This document shows positions 1-10,980 of a DNA stretch of 64,000 nt, in pieces (within the stretch, counting starts at the first letter, position 1; each line of letters begins with the position of its first letter). The notes beneath the pieces are model-generated. The model saw only the letters and a list, made by a program, of their open reading frames with translations, had not been told where the DNA came from and did not search any database. Made by a program: the position numbers and the translations under genes. Where the stretch lies: contig OU964925.1 in NCBI GenBank assembly GCA_918807975.1, positions 31,779,608 through 31,843,607 of the forward strand, given 5' to 3'. The DNA is from Aplidium turbinatum. Lineage: Eukaryota; Chordata; Ascidiacea; Aplousobranchia; Polyclinidae.

Positions 1-174
1 CACCATTAGATTTTTCAACTACTGCCATTTGGCTGACCCACTCGGACGGTTCATTCACAGGAGAAATAATGCCTCGATCACTCAAATTATCAAGTTCATT
101 TTTTACTCTAGTTTGCAGTGAAATAGGGATTTTTCTCGACGGTAACACTCGAGGTTTTACACTTGGATCAAGCG
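1..174 (-). mobile_element. Gypsy-A fossil, start of reverse transcriptase
   Basis: Read on the minus strand, this window edge encodes the segment that leads into a Ty3/Gypsy reverse transcriptase: a proline- and arginine-rich lead-in (DPSVKPRVLPSRKIP) followed by NELDNLSDRGIISPVNEPSEW. The reading stops at a TTAA (175-178), where a DNA transposon begins. The gag and protease of what looks like the same copy resume on the far side at 11178. This is an old LTR-retrotransposon fossil; the rest of pol lies outside the window. Confidence 0.85.
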
Positions 175-363
175 TTAAAGTGCAACTGCACGATCGAATT
201 AACATTGGCTAGAATCCATTGCCAAGACATCCGGTACCGGTTGAAAAACTCACTTCCTTACAATTGAGGCCCACAGCCGAGAAACTGACCCTTTTCCCAC
301 GCTCTCTAGCGCTTCTCTCTCACGCTACCTGGAAGTGACAAACTCGTCAACGCCACCTAGTGA

Positions 364-381
364 TATGACGTCAGTTGGAGT
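364..381. repeat. Subterminal inverted repeat, left copy
   Basis: ATGACGTCAGTTGGAGTC is the exact reverse complement of 10963-10980. The copies lie 185 bp from the left and 193 bp from the right end of the TTAA-flanked transposon, which suggests a transposase-binding or structural subterminal repeat. Confidence 0.75.
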
Positions 382-393
382 CGAGCTTAGTGG

Positions 394-431
394 AGACCAA
401 ACTAGCTAGACCAAACTAGCTAGACCAAAAG
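394..431. repeat. 14-bp tandem repeat
   Basis: The unit AGACCAAACTAGCT is repeated about 2.6 times inside the left arm of the TTAA-flanked transposon. Confidence 0.7.
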
Positions 432-924
432 ATAGGGTTGGTTGCTAGTGAATGCGCAAATTTATAAGGCATGCATATTGAAGACGCATCTTTCAGCCAG
501 CATTATAGGCTACAAATTTAGTTGTTCATGCCTGTGTGCCAGGAGTGGTTTGCGAAGCCCATCGCCGAAGGTTAGTTTCGTAAATTACAACAGCCAAACT
601 TGGTTATATCGAAAACATTTTGTATTGTATTGTAGGACATAGTACAGTCGACTATCAAGCGATAACGCTTTAGCATTCATTGGGACTGTCTTCGGCAGTG
701 TTGACATCTAGGTTTTTTAAAAATAATGTAGATGAAGCTAAAAAAAAGACCAGAATAAACCAAATTGAAGCAGAAATAAACTAAAAAATAAACCAACATA
801 CAATACTGATAATAAATCGCATTACGACACACAAATCGAAAACAAACCAAACCAAAAAAACACTCCAAATCGAAAAAAAATAAACCAAACGGTTGCAAAT
901 AAACCAGATTTGGTTTTAAAAAGA

Positions 925-1359
925 CTAAAATGGAAACACTGATCTTCGGAACCCAGCATAATCTCCATCGTCGCTGGGATACTTTGTGCGGATGAAAAAG
1001 ACAATGCAGGATGGCAGCACAACTCTGCTCGACTTGCCCAGAACTTCTCCATCCAACAGCCACTCCAGCACGTGCCTATAAGCGACCAGCCTGAATTGCC
1101 TGAGAGATATAACAGCTTCGTTTAAATATGAATGGAACAATTAAGCAACCAGCTCTTGAAAGGCTGTTGAACAGTAAACAAGCTCAAGTAAACTCACTCA
1201 TTTGACAACTTTCCCTCGCGTCCTCTGGGCTTTCCATCTTCTTCCCAATTCTTCCTATCAACCCTGAAGAAGGTTTGTAGGACTGCTGGATTGACCATTG
1301 CATGAAAGTCGTCCAACACAGTGATGCAAGAGGTGCTCTCCGCCATGCCGTTAAGCACC
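925..1359 (-). CDS. P2X7-like cytoplasmic-domain gene fragment, two exons
   Basis: Two minus-strand exons (1359 or later down to 1198, and 1099-925) flank a 98-bp GT-AG intron with matching phase. The first exon encodes SCITVLDDFHAMVNPAVL (a methionine at 1346 is one possible start). The second encodes FRLVAYRHVLEWLLDGE, then VVLPSCIVFFIR, PSDDGDYAGF and a stop at 925. From memory, CIT-x-DF-x-NPAVL, the YRxxxxW motif, the VVxPSCxxxxIR motif and YxGF are the signature of the zinc-binding C-terminal domain shared by vertebrate P2X7 and many invertebrate proteins. The upstream Cys-rich part (WCxCGxC) is not found, so the gene is partial or has unrecognised 5' exons. It sits inside the TTAA-flanked transposon and is probably its cargo or the tail of its original protein. 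It is not an ion channel. Confidence 0.75.
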
Positions 1360-2561
1360 CTTACAGCTTACACACTGTTCGATTTTGTGGTTCGAATGTC
1401 ACATAACATTGGTTAAAACGTACGGTACCTTACCTCGCATGGGCCTATGACAGCTTTGGTCTGTCCCTTAACCAATAATTTCAATGGATAAATCAACAGA
1501 CCTGGCTTATTTTTTTCCAACTCGAGATTGCAAAGAGCCTATAGGCTACTACCTGCCTTCACATAAAAAGCACGTGCAACAAGATCGAAGCAGCGAAAAG
1601 AAACCTCCTTCCTCTAGGACAGTAGTCGGCAACCTGCAGCTCCGGAGCCGCATGCGGCTCTGTAGCTCCTCTGAAGCGGCTCCCTCCAGATTTGACATGA
1701 TTTGGTATAGCTTATGCGTTCGACTGTGATAATGAAACAAAAAAAAAACGGCATCAAAATGTTATTTACTAGTTGTGCAAGATGATGCAGCAATGAGCCA
1801 ACTCTGATCGAGTGATAGGCTACTCTGTCAGAAAATAATAGACTTTTTTTAACAATTTTTGTTATTCAAGTTTTGACTTTATCAGGTCAGTTTACAGCTT
1901 TTGGCGTGAACACTGAACAGCATACCCTTTTTTATCAGTAGCCATGCACAAATAAAAAATAGAAAAGTTTTAGGCGAAAACAGAGATGTTACTCAGCATG
2001 GACAATTGGACATAAACATGAACTTTGCATTCAATGCAAATGATGTTGGCATTTCTGCATGCTTAATAGCCTATGTGGGGAAAATCCCAAAATAAATGAC
2101 TTCAAAAGGCACTGTCAGAACAGCCATAGAGCATTAATTTTGCTGCACATGATTATCCCCTTTTGGAGATTAGATAAATTAGGCAGTATTAGAACTTATG
2201 CAAAGATCGGAGCAGAGTAAGGAAGCTTTTAATAAATGGAAAACAGCCCCATGGCCCATGCCACACCAATGCTGCTAGTTTTGTGGCAGCTCAATAGATT
2301 GTAAGCGAGGAAAGCCGTACACAGATAGAGATGACGGCATAAAAAAGAATTGTTCGGGAGCAAAGAAACTGTGGTCTGATCTACTTGAAACACATAGCCT
2401 ACAGTAGCGCACCCAGAAAAAAATTTAGGGGGGGGGCTAATTCAGAAATGTCGGCCGAGTGATTTGCGACAATAGTGACAGTAGGCCAATGCCCATCCCT
2501 TTGATTAATATTCAAAGGCACTCACGGCCCATAACCCACCGGTTGCCGATACATCAGTATT

Positions 2562-2900
2562 CGTTCTCTCATAGCTCATTTGGTTAGCGCGTCACCTCAG
2601 GAACGAAGAAACTTCATAGATCAAGCGGCGCTGGTTCGACTCTCGGGGTGTGCGCTTGAGCAACGCACGTTAAGGACTGCTCTCCATTCAGAAGTATCTA
2701 ATGGATGGAATAGTTCCCCGGCAACAAGACTTCAACAATCGGAAACTTCACTCTGTCAATCTCAGTGACCGGGCCTGCGTCAGTGATTCAAAGCCTCTAC
2801 AAATTAGCCTATGCGAAACTGCCAGGATTAAGCTCTGCAAGAAGCTTTCCCAGTCCGAGGATAAAGATTCAATCAATCAAAAATTGGTTTGTATTTTCAA
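2562..2900 (+). mobile_element. tRNA-derived SINE, copy 1
   Basis: A tRNA-like head carries an A-box-like sequence (TAGCTCATTTGGTTAGCG, about 2571) and a B box GGTTCGACTCTCGGG (2632-2646), the internal RNA polymerase III promoter. It is followed by a body of about 200 bp and an A-rich tail built on ATTCAATCAATCAAAA. The same body recurs at 50858-51047 and 54131-54390, which establishes a dispersed family. It is inserted in hAT-B, just upstream of Gypsy-1. Confidence 0.85.
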
Positions 2901-3011
2901 TTAAAGACCCAGACCCCTTCGTCTCTCTGCTCAAATGTCGTAGGCTATACAGTTTTACACCATGAGAGTAAGGGAGCATCTGAACTTTAGGGAGTTAAAG
3001 AAAGGTGCCAT

Positions 3012-3345
3012 TGTAACAGAAGTGGTTAAGCTAACATTCTGTATACATAGACAAAGCACTACTGTTGCTTCTGAAAAAGGTTTCTCTATTGATTACACAG
3101 CACACAAGTCGATGTCATCAGATAGCCGAGACAAGAACGTGTTGTCCCAAGTTGTGTCAATTTGAAAAGAACGAGTATTGCCAAGCTAGATTCTTTTATG
3201 CAAGAAAATATGTCGGTGCTGCCAGGCGCATTGGAAATTAATTAATAAAACATGAAAATTGGCTAAACAGTAGAATTGTGGAATTATGAGAACGTTGGAC
3301 TGCCGAATATTGGCTAGTGACGAATATAAGACAGCAGTCGGTACA
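3012..3345 (-). repeat. Gypsy-1 3' LTR
   Basis: The 334-bp repeat opens TG and closes CA on the plus strand. It matches 9927-10260 with about three substitutions. The CCAT duplication lies immediately outside. Confidence 0.95.
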
Positions 3346-3888
3346 TACGTTGGCCCCAGTCAAAACGACATTGAAACGTAGGAGAGATGTCGTGAATGAC
3401 GAAAACAGTAAGTTATGATTGAGGGTTAGAAACTGAAATTGAATACTGGGGCGCAACTGTAAAATCAGCCATGAGAGAAAAATATTTACAAGCGTTTTTA
3501 GAGAAAAAATTAAGCATGTATGCAAACAGGTAGGCGTCCATGGCTGTCCATGTCCCGCCTCCGAAGAGATCGGACCTGACACCCATGGAAGCAAACCAGA
3601 ATAGTAAAAAAAATTGTATGTAGCCTAACGGTGTACGCGCGTGGTTGTGCGAGACAGAATGTTCTAAAGTCATACTATTAGTTCGAGTATTTTGATAAGG
3701 GAGGACGAGACAGCAGTTGATGTGTAAGTTCGATGATATAAGATGAGCACGACAGCAGTTGATAAGCAGTTCAGTTAGTAGTCCATTGATGGATGACGAG
3801 CACGACAGCTGTTGAGTTGTGAGTCCGTTGATATGGGACGAATATGACAGGAAAGAGGCCAGCTTGTATAGTTGCAAGCTGTGTGACA

Positions 3889-5000
3889 TGCAGCCATTGC
3901 ATGTCAAAAGTGGCGCATAATAGCGGCACTGGTTGGGTTGACGTCGCGGTGTGCTTCTGACGTGGAGAAGGCTTGAATGATGAACGATGCAGCAATTGCA
4001 TGTCGAAAGTGGCGCAAAATAGCGGCACTGGTTGGGTTGACGTCGCGGTGTGCTTCTGACGCAGAGAAGGCTTGAATGATGAACGATGCAGCAATTGCAC
4101 GTTGAAGGTGTGTCGCAGGAAGTAGCGGCAGATATGGGGTTGACCATATTGGTTGCGTCGGCGGCTGAGGATAGCCGTGTTGAAATCATCTCCGTGGAGG
4201 CATCTCATGTTGAGGAATGTGATGAGGACTGTTCAACTCAGTGCAAGTCGTGGAGAACATGGGGTGCTGTGGTGCCATGTTGAATTGGTCTCATCAGTGA
4301 GCTTGTCGTGACATCATCGTGGTGCTGTATTGAAGTCTCTTGAAGTCGCGCATCAAGTCTCGCAGCAAGTGTTGATGGGCGCGTCTGAAATAAAATTGAT
4401 ACAAAGTAGCGACCGCTAGAAAGTTACACATAAGCAGTTCAGACACATTAAAAAAAAGGCGATGCATGCGGGGATACAAGTAGTTGCAATATGTTGCATG
4501 GCAGTGCCATGGCGGCAGATGCCGGCTGATGATGAGTAGGAAACTAGACATGAAACTGTGAGAGGCGTAGTATAGGTACTGAGTAGGCCCAGAACTCATT
4601 AAAAAAAAAGCGACAAACACGAGCATAAAAAGATGTTGTAATGACGTAGCAGGACGTGGTAATGGCGGCAAATGCCGGCTGAGATAATATACATTAAAAA
4701 AGTAGGGACAAAAGTAGTTGTAATTAAGTAGCATGACAGTGTCATGGTGGCAAACGCCGGCTGGATGAAAGGTCACTTTAAAAAAAAATAGCGACAAACA
4801 CGAGCATAACAAGTTGTTGTAACGTCACATGACTGTAGTTAAACGAGTGACTGCAGAATGGAAAAATGGATGCAGTTTTGACGTCTTGTCCAGGACGTAA
4901 GCTACAGGAATGGATGCAGTTTTGACGTCTTGCTCAGGACGGTAAATTGCTGTAGAATGGATGCAGTTTTGACGTCTTGCCCAGGACGGAAGCTACAGAA
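3889..5000. repeat. Tandem repeats in the 3' tail of Gypsy-1
   Basis: Three repeat blocks fill the space between pol and the 3' LTR. The first is two copies of a 99-bp unit around AGCGGCACTGGTTGGGTT (3922 and 4021). The second is about three diverged units with GGCGGCA-ATGCCGGCTG and an A-run (about 4440-4810). The third is about four copies of a roughly 45-bp unit, GGATGCAGTTTTGACGTC (about 4866-5005). The open frames seen here are by-products of the repeats and resemble no known protein. Confidence 0.8.
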
Positions 5001-5010
5001 TGGATGCAGG

Positions 5011-8000
5011 TTAGTCTGTAAACCTGAAAGGTTGGACGATGATGCGTCCACTACGGGTCGCTTTGGGTTGAAAGCGAATGAACGAAGGTTCGCGCACGAT
5101 GGATTCTGATAGGGGGAAAGGCAATTGAGAAAAGGTAGAACAGTTGTCTTCACTATTCGAAGATGCGGATGATGGACAAGGTGTGGTTGTAGGTGTAAGG
5201 GTGACGTCAGGTGATGCAAGAGGGTAGAAAGGTTTAAGTCTATCTATGGATACGTTGGAAATGCGCGAACCGAGGTCTAAAGTGAAATATTTGTCAGAAC
5301 GTGATTGAACACGAAAAGGTCCTTGATAAGGACGTTGCAGGGGTGATCTAACTGAGTCGTCGCGAATGAAGACATGGGAGCAGGAGAATAAGGCGTCGTC
5401 GATGTGAGTTTGGCGGTTGCGCGTTACGCGGGTAGGAGCATAACGCAACGCGGCCATGAACGTGATGAAGTCATTGACGAGTGGAGTGTGAGATGAAGGT
5501 GTGTCATCGGAAGGAGTAAAAAAATGGCCCGGCAGACGGAGTTGTGTGCCAAGGGTCAATTCTGCGGCAGAACAGTCGATTTGTTCTTTCAAAGCAGAGC
5601 GCAAACCTAATAAAACCCATGGAAGGTTGGAGACCCAGTCTGCAGAGGCAGTTTGTGCTTTTAAAGCCCATTTAATCACGCGGTTATATTCTTCAACAGC
5701 GCCCTGGCATTGAGGATGATAGCTAGTGGAATGTGAGAGCTTAGATCCAAGAAATTGAGCAATGTCTTTCCATAGAGTGGAAGTGAATTGAGCGCCCCGG
5801 TCAGTAGTAATTCTGGCAGGCACGCCAAATCGACTGACCCAGTGCATGAGAAAAGCGTCTGCGCAGGATTTTGCGGTTATATCACGTAATGGAATGGCCT
5901 CGACCCAACGAGTGAAGCGATCCACAATGGTAAGAATGTAGAAGCCCTGGGAAGATGGCAGCGGGCCAATGAGGTCCAGGTGAATGTGAGCGAAACGACC
6001 AGCTGGAGGTTGAAACTGCTGTAAGGGTGAGAGATTGTGGCGAAAGATTTTAGTTTGTTGACAGTGTAAGCAGGTGCGGCACCAGTCGCGAGCATCGATT
6101 TTAAGCTTAGGCCAGAAAAAGCGGTCAGATAGTAAACGCTGTGTTTGTTTGATGCCTGGATGAGCCAGAGAGTGGGTAATGTCGAATACCTGTCTGCGCA
6201 TGAGCGGAGGCACATAAGGGCGAAAACGGCCGGTAGATGTCTCGCCTAACAAGGAGAGGCCATTTGGGGCGGGTCGAGTGGTCAGTTTTAGCGATGAGTT
6301 GTCATGGAGAGGCGGGAGCATAGTGTCTTGATTCTGCAGGATAGCCATACGATTATAATCAAGGGACGGAACGTCGTCAAAAATAGCAGCTATGGGAGGG
6401 CGGGAGAGACAATCAGCGGTTACGTTGTCTTCACCGGCGAGATGCTGAAGATTCTTAGTGAATTGAGCTATATAAGACATATGGCGAATCTGCCGCGGCG
6501 AGTGTGATGCGGTGGGACGGTGGAGAGCACTGATAAGGGGCTTGTGGTCCGTGAGGACGGTGAAGGTACGACCTTCTAAAAAATAGCGAAAATGTTGTAT
6601 GCCGAGGTAAACGGCTAAAAGTTCACGGTCGAACGTTGAGTAATTGCGTTGTGCAGTAGTTAGGGATTTTGAGAAGAACGCTATGGGGCGGGATTGGCCG
6701 TGTACGGTTTGTTGCAGTGCGCAACCTATGTGAGTGGCGGATGCATCTACCGCAAGAAAAGTGGGAGCTTCATGTGCGGGAAATGCAAGAAGACACTCCT
6801 TGGATAAGAACGATTTTGCTTGAGCAAACGCTGCTTCGGCTTCAGGAGTCCACGCGAGACGTTTGCGACTGGCTTTGTTATGTGTGAGCAAACCATGTAG
6901 CGGTCGCAGAGTGTCAGCACAGTTGGGAATGAATTTGGAATAAAAAGCGATCATACCTACAAAACTGCGTAGTTGTTTCATCGTAATTGGTTGAGGAAAC
7001 GATTGAATTGCGTCTACCTTTTCAGGATTGGGTTGAATACCTTGCGATGAGAGAAAGTGACCTAAAAAGGTGATTTGGGATACTGCGAATGTGCGTTTGT
7101 TTTTGTTAAGGGTTAGGCCAAAGTTGGCAAGGCGTGAAAAGACTTCTTGCAGGTGAAATAAATGCTCTTCATGCGATTTTGAAAAATGAGTATATCGTCG
7201 ATGTAGCAAAAAATGAAGGGTAAGTCACGTAGAACTTCATCCATGAGGCGCTGAAAGGTCTGGCTAGAGTTCGATAGGCCCATGGGCATGAAACGAAATT
7301 GAATGGAGCCAAGCGGCGAGATGGCAGCAGTTTTGGGAATGTCTTCAGGTGCTACAGGAATTTGATGAAAGCTCTTGAGTAAGTCTAAACTAGAAAAAAC
7401 GTTGCAGCCATTAATGCGGTTAGCAAAGTCGTGAAGGAAGGGAAGTGAGTAGCGGTCTGGTTGAGTTTGGAGGTTAAGTTTGCGATAATCAACCGTGATG
7501 CGATGGGACATTCCGTCCTTTTTTTTAACCATGTGTATGGGTGAAGCGTAAGGTGAATTAGAATACTCAATGACACCAAGATCAAAAAGAGTATTAAGTT
7601 CCTTGGACAATGTGTCGAGCATTTCTGGGGACATGCGCCGTTTGGGTGAGCGGACTGGTGGCCCAGAGGTGATGATGTGATGTTGTACGTGGTGAGAAAT
7701 AGATTTAGTAAAGGACGATTGATCAAAAACGTCAGCGAAGGAGTCGAGCAGAGATTCAATGGAAGATGGCGCAGGAACTGTACTAGAGATGCTATGAGAG
7801 GCAAGTTCGCGTAGTGGCGCCGTAGAAGTTCGATTAATGTTGCGACTTGCATGAATGGACTTTGCTGAAGGCAATTTACGGGGACACATATGAACATTAG
7901 TGGAAGAGCGAGCGTCGTTTGAGCATGGTGGATGCTTATCAGGTGGTAGAATTAATTTACGCTTTGGGATGTCAAGTGAAATTTTGAAATGTTCAAGGAA

Positions 8001-8345
8001 ATCCATTCCTAGAATGGGATGAAGAACATCCGCGATGAGGAAACGCCATGAAAATGATTTGTCGAACCCTAGAGAGAGATGCAGTTTAGTGTAGCCAAAG
8101 GTGGGGACTTTGGTATTGTTAATAGCATATAGATGGGATGTACTACGTTGAGACGGTGCATGTTGCACGGGAAAAATGGAATAAGGACTACCTGTGTCGA
8201 TAAGCCATTTAAGCTGAGTAATAGAATCGTAAATGTAAAAAGGTTGAGGCGATGAAGGATATAACTGTGTGGATAGCCCCGCTGTGAGTCCTATTGACAA
8301 GGCAGCGGGGCGGCGCCGTTTTTTGGTGGACCGGAGAATGCGCAA
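5011..8345 (-). CDS. pol: Gypsy-1 pol region
   Basis: Reading down the minus strand, the parts appear in canonical Ty3/Gypsy order. An aspartic protease has LIDTGSPYSIFP near 8.2 kb. A reverse transcriptase follows, with VDYRKLN, FMPMGLSNS and the catalytic FCYIDDIL near 7.2 kb. RNase H is recognisable by LAVDASATHIG and DRELLAVYLGIQHFRYFL. Integrase has an HHCC-type zinc module (HSLAHPGIKQT...CRTCLHCQQ) and a DDE core with HLDLIGPLP, ITTDRGAQF and CQGAVEEYN. A Ser/Pro-rich tail without a clear chromodomain ends the region. This is a fossil entry: it looks close to whole, with perhaps one break. Confidence 0.93.
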
Positions 8346-8596
8346 GGAGGGGAGCAGTTCCGTGCGTTGTAGCCAAACTTGTGATGGTAATAACAGATAG
8401 GTGGGGGGGTGAAGCGTGTGTTGTTATCGGTGCGACGATGAGGGTTGAAGGGCGGCATCTCCTGAGGATAAGAACGTGGGCGCGAGGGTGATTGTGGACC
8501 ATTGCTTTGCGTGGGAAGAGGTGCAGATTGCTGATTGGTCAGCGACATGAAGGTTTCGAGAGAATGCGTGAGTGAAGAGATCTTTTGTTCTAAGAG

Positions 8597-9448
8597 CTAA
8601 TTGATTAGAGATTGAGAAGAATGATCGTTGGATGTGAGAGGGTCATGTGAAGTGGAGGCGTCTAGAATGTCGTTGGCCTGAAGGGCCAGGGCGTCAAGAT
8701 CTAGATGCGTGGAGGCAGCCAAGATAGGTCGTATTTGTGGCGGCATGCGCTCCAGGAATAAATTTTTTAGAATGGCCTTAGCTGTGGGATTGTGAGCATT
8801 GTCATGGCCCAGCAGCTGACGCATCTCATTTAAGAGGACAGTAAGTCTTTTATCACCTAGAGTGCATTTGTGGAAGAGGGTGGATAGACGCGCAGAAAAG
8901 CTCTGCTGATTGGCTGAGATGAGAGCCTGTTTGAGTGTAGAATAAGGCTGATGGGTGTGTTGACTGGTGAGGATGGCGTGGTCAACATCACGCAATTGAG
9001 CATAGGATAAAGTATTTAGCACAAGATCGAACTGGATCTGTTCATTGTTGAGGTTGTGCGACCTAAATAAGGATTCGCACATGCTGAACCAGAGTGGCAC
9101 GTTCTCCGTCCAGAATGCAGGAAGTTTAATATCGACGGGTGCATAGTAGGTGGGCGTAGAAGTGGAGCCTATTGTAGTGATATCGTGTGGCGCAGTTGCG
9201 GAGGAGCGCATGGGTGTGGTGAAGGTTGCGTCTGTGTGGGACGTCATAATGGGGGTGGTGGAAGCTGTACTATCTAAAGTGTAAAAGGAATTGTTGGAAT
9301 GCATTGGTATTTGAGAGTTTGAAAAAAGATTGGAGGAATGTGTGGCCGCAGCGCAAACGGGAGTGCAATGTTGAGTTACCGGTATGTCGGTAAGAACTGA
9401 AACGAATCGAGGCATAGTGGGGAGATTATTAAGAAGTATGGCTGGCAA
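8597..9448 (-). CDS. gag: Gypsy-1 gag
   Basis: The 283-residue product carries the Gypsy capsid-type segment IKLPAFWTENVPLWFSMC followed by QIQFDLVLNTL and a helical region (KAILKNLFLERMPPQIRPI). This is the pattern seen in invertebrate Ty3/Gypsy Gag proteins of the A-x-W-F type. The N-terminal 80 residues are Ser/Thr-rich. Nucleocapsid-like sequence continues downstream toward pol. Gag would assemble the cytoplasmic particle in which the element is reverse transcribed. Length is normal for the family. Confidence 0.85.
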   Translation of the reverse strand: MPAILLNNLPTMPRFVSVLTDIPVTQHCTPVCAAATHSSNLFSNSQIPMHSNNSFYTLDSTASTTPIMTSHTDATFTTPMRSSATAPHDITTIGSTSTPTYYAPVDIKLPAFWTENVPLWFSMCESLFRSHNLNNEQIQFDLVLNTLSYAQLRDVDHAILTSQHTHQPYSTLKQALISANQQSFSARLSTLFHKCTLGDKRLTVLLNEMRQLLGHDNAHNPTAKAILKNLFLERMPPQIRPILAASTHLDLDALALQANDILDASTSHDPLTSNDHSSQSLIN

Positions 9449-9479
9449 CTGCCTGTAGGGTGCAGTGGGTACTGGTTGA

Positions 9480-9845
9480 TTACAAAAAGTTTAAAAAAAT
9501 ATTGTTTATGCAGTGGTTTCTATTGCAACCGATAAGGTACCGTAGAAAAAAATGGAAGTTATGAACGATGCATAAAGATTATTGCCGTAGATAATTATAA
9601 AAAGTTAAAAAATGTTTAGCATGCGGTGGTTTCTATTGCAACCGATAAGGTACCGTAGAAAAAAATGGAAGTTAGAAACTGTGCATGTAGACTACAGTAA
9701 GAGATAATTGCAGAAAGTTAAAAAAAATTTAGCATGCGGTGGTTTGTATGGCAACCACAAGGTTAAGGTACCGCAGGAATAGAAGTTAGAAACTATGCAT
9801 GTAGACTACACTAGGATATAATTACAAAAGGTTAAAAAAAAATTG
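9480..9845. repeat. Leader tandem repeats of Gypsy-1
   Basis: About three copies of a 113-118-bp unit share GTTTCTATTGCAACCGATAA and GATAAGGTACCG. They lie between gag and the primer-binding site, so the element's transcript would carry a repeated leader. The third copy is the most diverged. Confidence 0.85.
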
Positions 9846-9907
9846 CAAAAACGTGGTACATTACCAGGTGGCGTTGATGTCTTGTTGAAGGTCGTGAATT
9901 CAGAGAA

Positions 9908-9925
9908 ATCACGTCGGGGTCACCA
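9908..9925 (-). promoter_or_regulatory. Gypsy-1 primer-binding site, tRNA-Trp
   Basis: On the minus strand TGGTGACCCCGACGTGAT starts one base after the 5' LTR. As I recall the eukaryotic tRNA-Trp(CCA) sequence, this is complementary to its 3' terminus including CCA across 18 bases. It would prime minus-strand DNA synthesis. Confidence 0.85.
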
Positions 9926-9926
9926 T

Positions 9927-10260
9927 TGTAACAGAAGTGGTTAAGCTAACATTCTGTATACATAGACAAAGCACTACTGTTGCTTCTCAAAAAGGTTTCT
10001 CTATTGATTACACAGCACACAAGTCGATGTCATCAGATAGCCGAGACAAGAACGTGTTGTCCCAAGTTGTGTCAATTTGAAAAGAACGAGTATTGCCAAG
10101 CTAGATTCTTTTATGCAAGAAAATATGTCGGTGCTGCCAGGCGCATTGGAAATTAATTAATAAAACATGAAAATTGGCTAAACAGTAGAATTGTGGAATT
10201 ATGAGAACGTTGGAGTGCCGAATATTGGCTAGTGACGAATATGAGACAGCAGTCGGTACA
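9927..10260 (-). repeat. Gypsy-1 5' LTR
   Basis: This is the upstream LTR of the minus-strand element, 334 bp long and about 99% identical to 3012-3345. The CCAT duplication follows at 10261-10264. Confidence 0.95.
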
Positions 10261-10962
10261 CCATCAAAGACCATGGAGTGTACTTTTTGCGCAGATTAAA
10301 AATTCTCTGCTGACTCATTTATAATTTTACGCAAAGGCAAATCCCAATTTGACACCAAAATTCAGGAAGCACTGTTAACGCTACAAACCAAATTCAAACA
10401 AACAATTATTGCTGGAGGCCCGTCCATTCTCCTTAACATTTACTTGATGTATCATTTTCCCTGTGTGGTGCAAATTTTTTTGTAGTGATGTAGTTGCCTT
10501 TTCCTAATGTAAATTTACCTTCAAGAAGTTGAAATTTATTGCATTTTTTAATTAACTTATTTTCAGATTCCTGATAAGGGCTTAAAGTTAAGCCGTGAAC
10601 GTTCGACTGTTAAAACTATTTGTAGGCTAAATATGTAAAATATATTGTTACGGTATAGTGCTCAGCCCTGTTGTATTGTTGTGTCTTATTCATATCTAAC
10701 CTGTAAGCAAAAGGTAGGCTATAGCTTAAATGGGAAACATACAAAAACTTCATTTTTTGTGGCGGGTTTGGGGGGGGCTTGAGCTCCCTTAGCCCCATGC
10801 TGGGTGCGCTACTGATAGCCTATATTACGTTTTGTGGCTCTCAGCTGGTCATTTCTGCCAAAATATGTAACAGAATCGCTCTTTTGTTAAAAAAGGTTGC
10901 CGACCACTGCTCTAGAACAAACACAACTAAAGGACTTGCAAAAGCGATTGTCGCTTCTGTCT

Positions 10963-10980
10963 GACTCCAACTGACGTCAT
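10963..10980. repeat. Subterminal inverted repeat, right copy
   Basis: GACTCCAACTGACGTCAT is the exact reverse complement of 364-381 and mirrors its distance from the transposon end. Confidence 0.75.

Larger units (their letters stand above)
3012..10260 (-). mobile_element. Gypsy-1 LTR retrotransposon, nearly whole and young
   Basis: Two 334-bp LTRs (3012-3345 and 9927-10260, TGTAACAG...GGTACA) differ at about three positions. They are bordered by a 4-bp duplication CCAT (3008-3011 and 10261-10264). On the minus strand the order is 5' LTR, tRNA-Trp primer site, a leader with repeats, gag (about 9.45-8.6 kb), a pol region of protease, reverse transcriptase, RNase H and integrase (about 8.35-5.0 kb), a long non-coding tail and 3' LTR. 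No envelope is seen. It looks close to whole, with perhaps one or two breaks. At under 1% LTR divergence it is one of the most recent insertions here. A truncated relative lies at 43636-46650. Confidence 0.95.
2402..10814. mobile_element. hAT-B DNA transposon nested in hAT-A
   Basis: A 15-bp inverted repeat CAGTAGCGCACCCAG starts at 2402 and its complement ends at 10814, with G-rich tracts just inside both ends. The target duplication ATAGCCTA is exact at 2394-2401 and 10815-10822. The element lies wholly within hAT-A and contains a SINE and the complete Gypsy-1, so it is younger than hAT-A and older than Gypsy-1. I see no transposase in the remaining roughly 1.2 kb. Confidence 0.9.
1620..10909. 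mobile_element. hAT-A DNA transposon, non-autonomous
   Basis: The terminal inverted repeats are CAGTAGTCGGCAACCT at 1620 and, in complement, CAGTGGTCGGCAACCT ending at 10909. They are bordered by an 8-bp target duplication CTCTAGGA (1612-1619) and CTCTAGAA (10910-10917) with one mismatch. CAGNGG-type ends with 8-bp duplications are typical of hAT elements. The span is inflated by hAT-B nested inside it. Its own DNA (1620-2393 and 10823-10909) has no recognisable transposase, so it is a non-autonomous copy. Confidence 0.88.

Noticed and set aside
677-1063. 128-codon minus-strand open frame near the P2X7-like gene
   Set aside because: It is in another frame from the supported exons, is Phe/Tyr-rich from an A-rich plus strand, and crosses the supported stop.
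3413-4812. Long minus-strand open frames (258, 145 and 172 codons) between Gypsy-1 pol and its LTR
   Set aside because: They overlap tandem repeats, lie in the non-coding tail of the element and have no domain. They are repeat-driven open frames, and I do not see an envelope.
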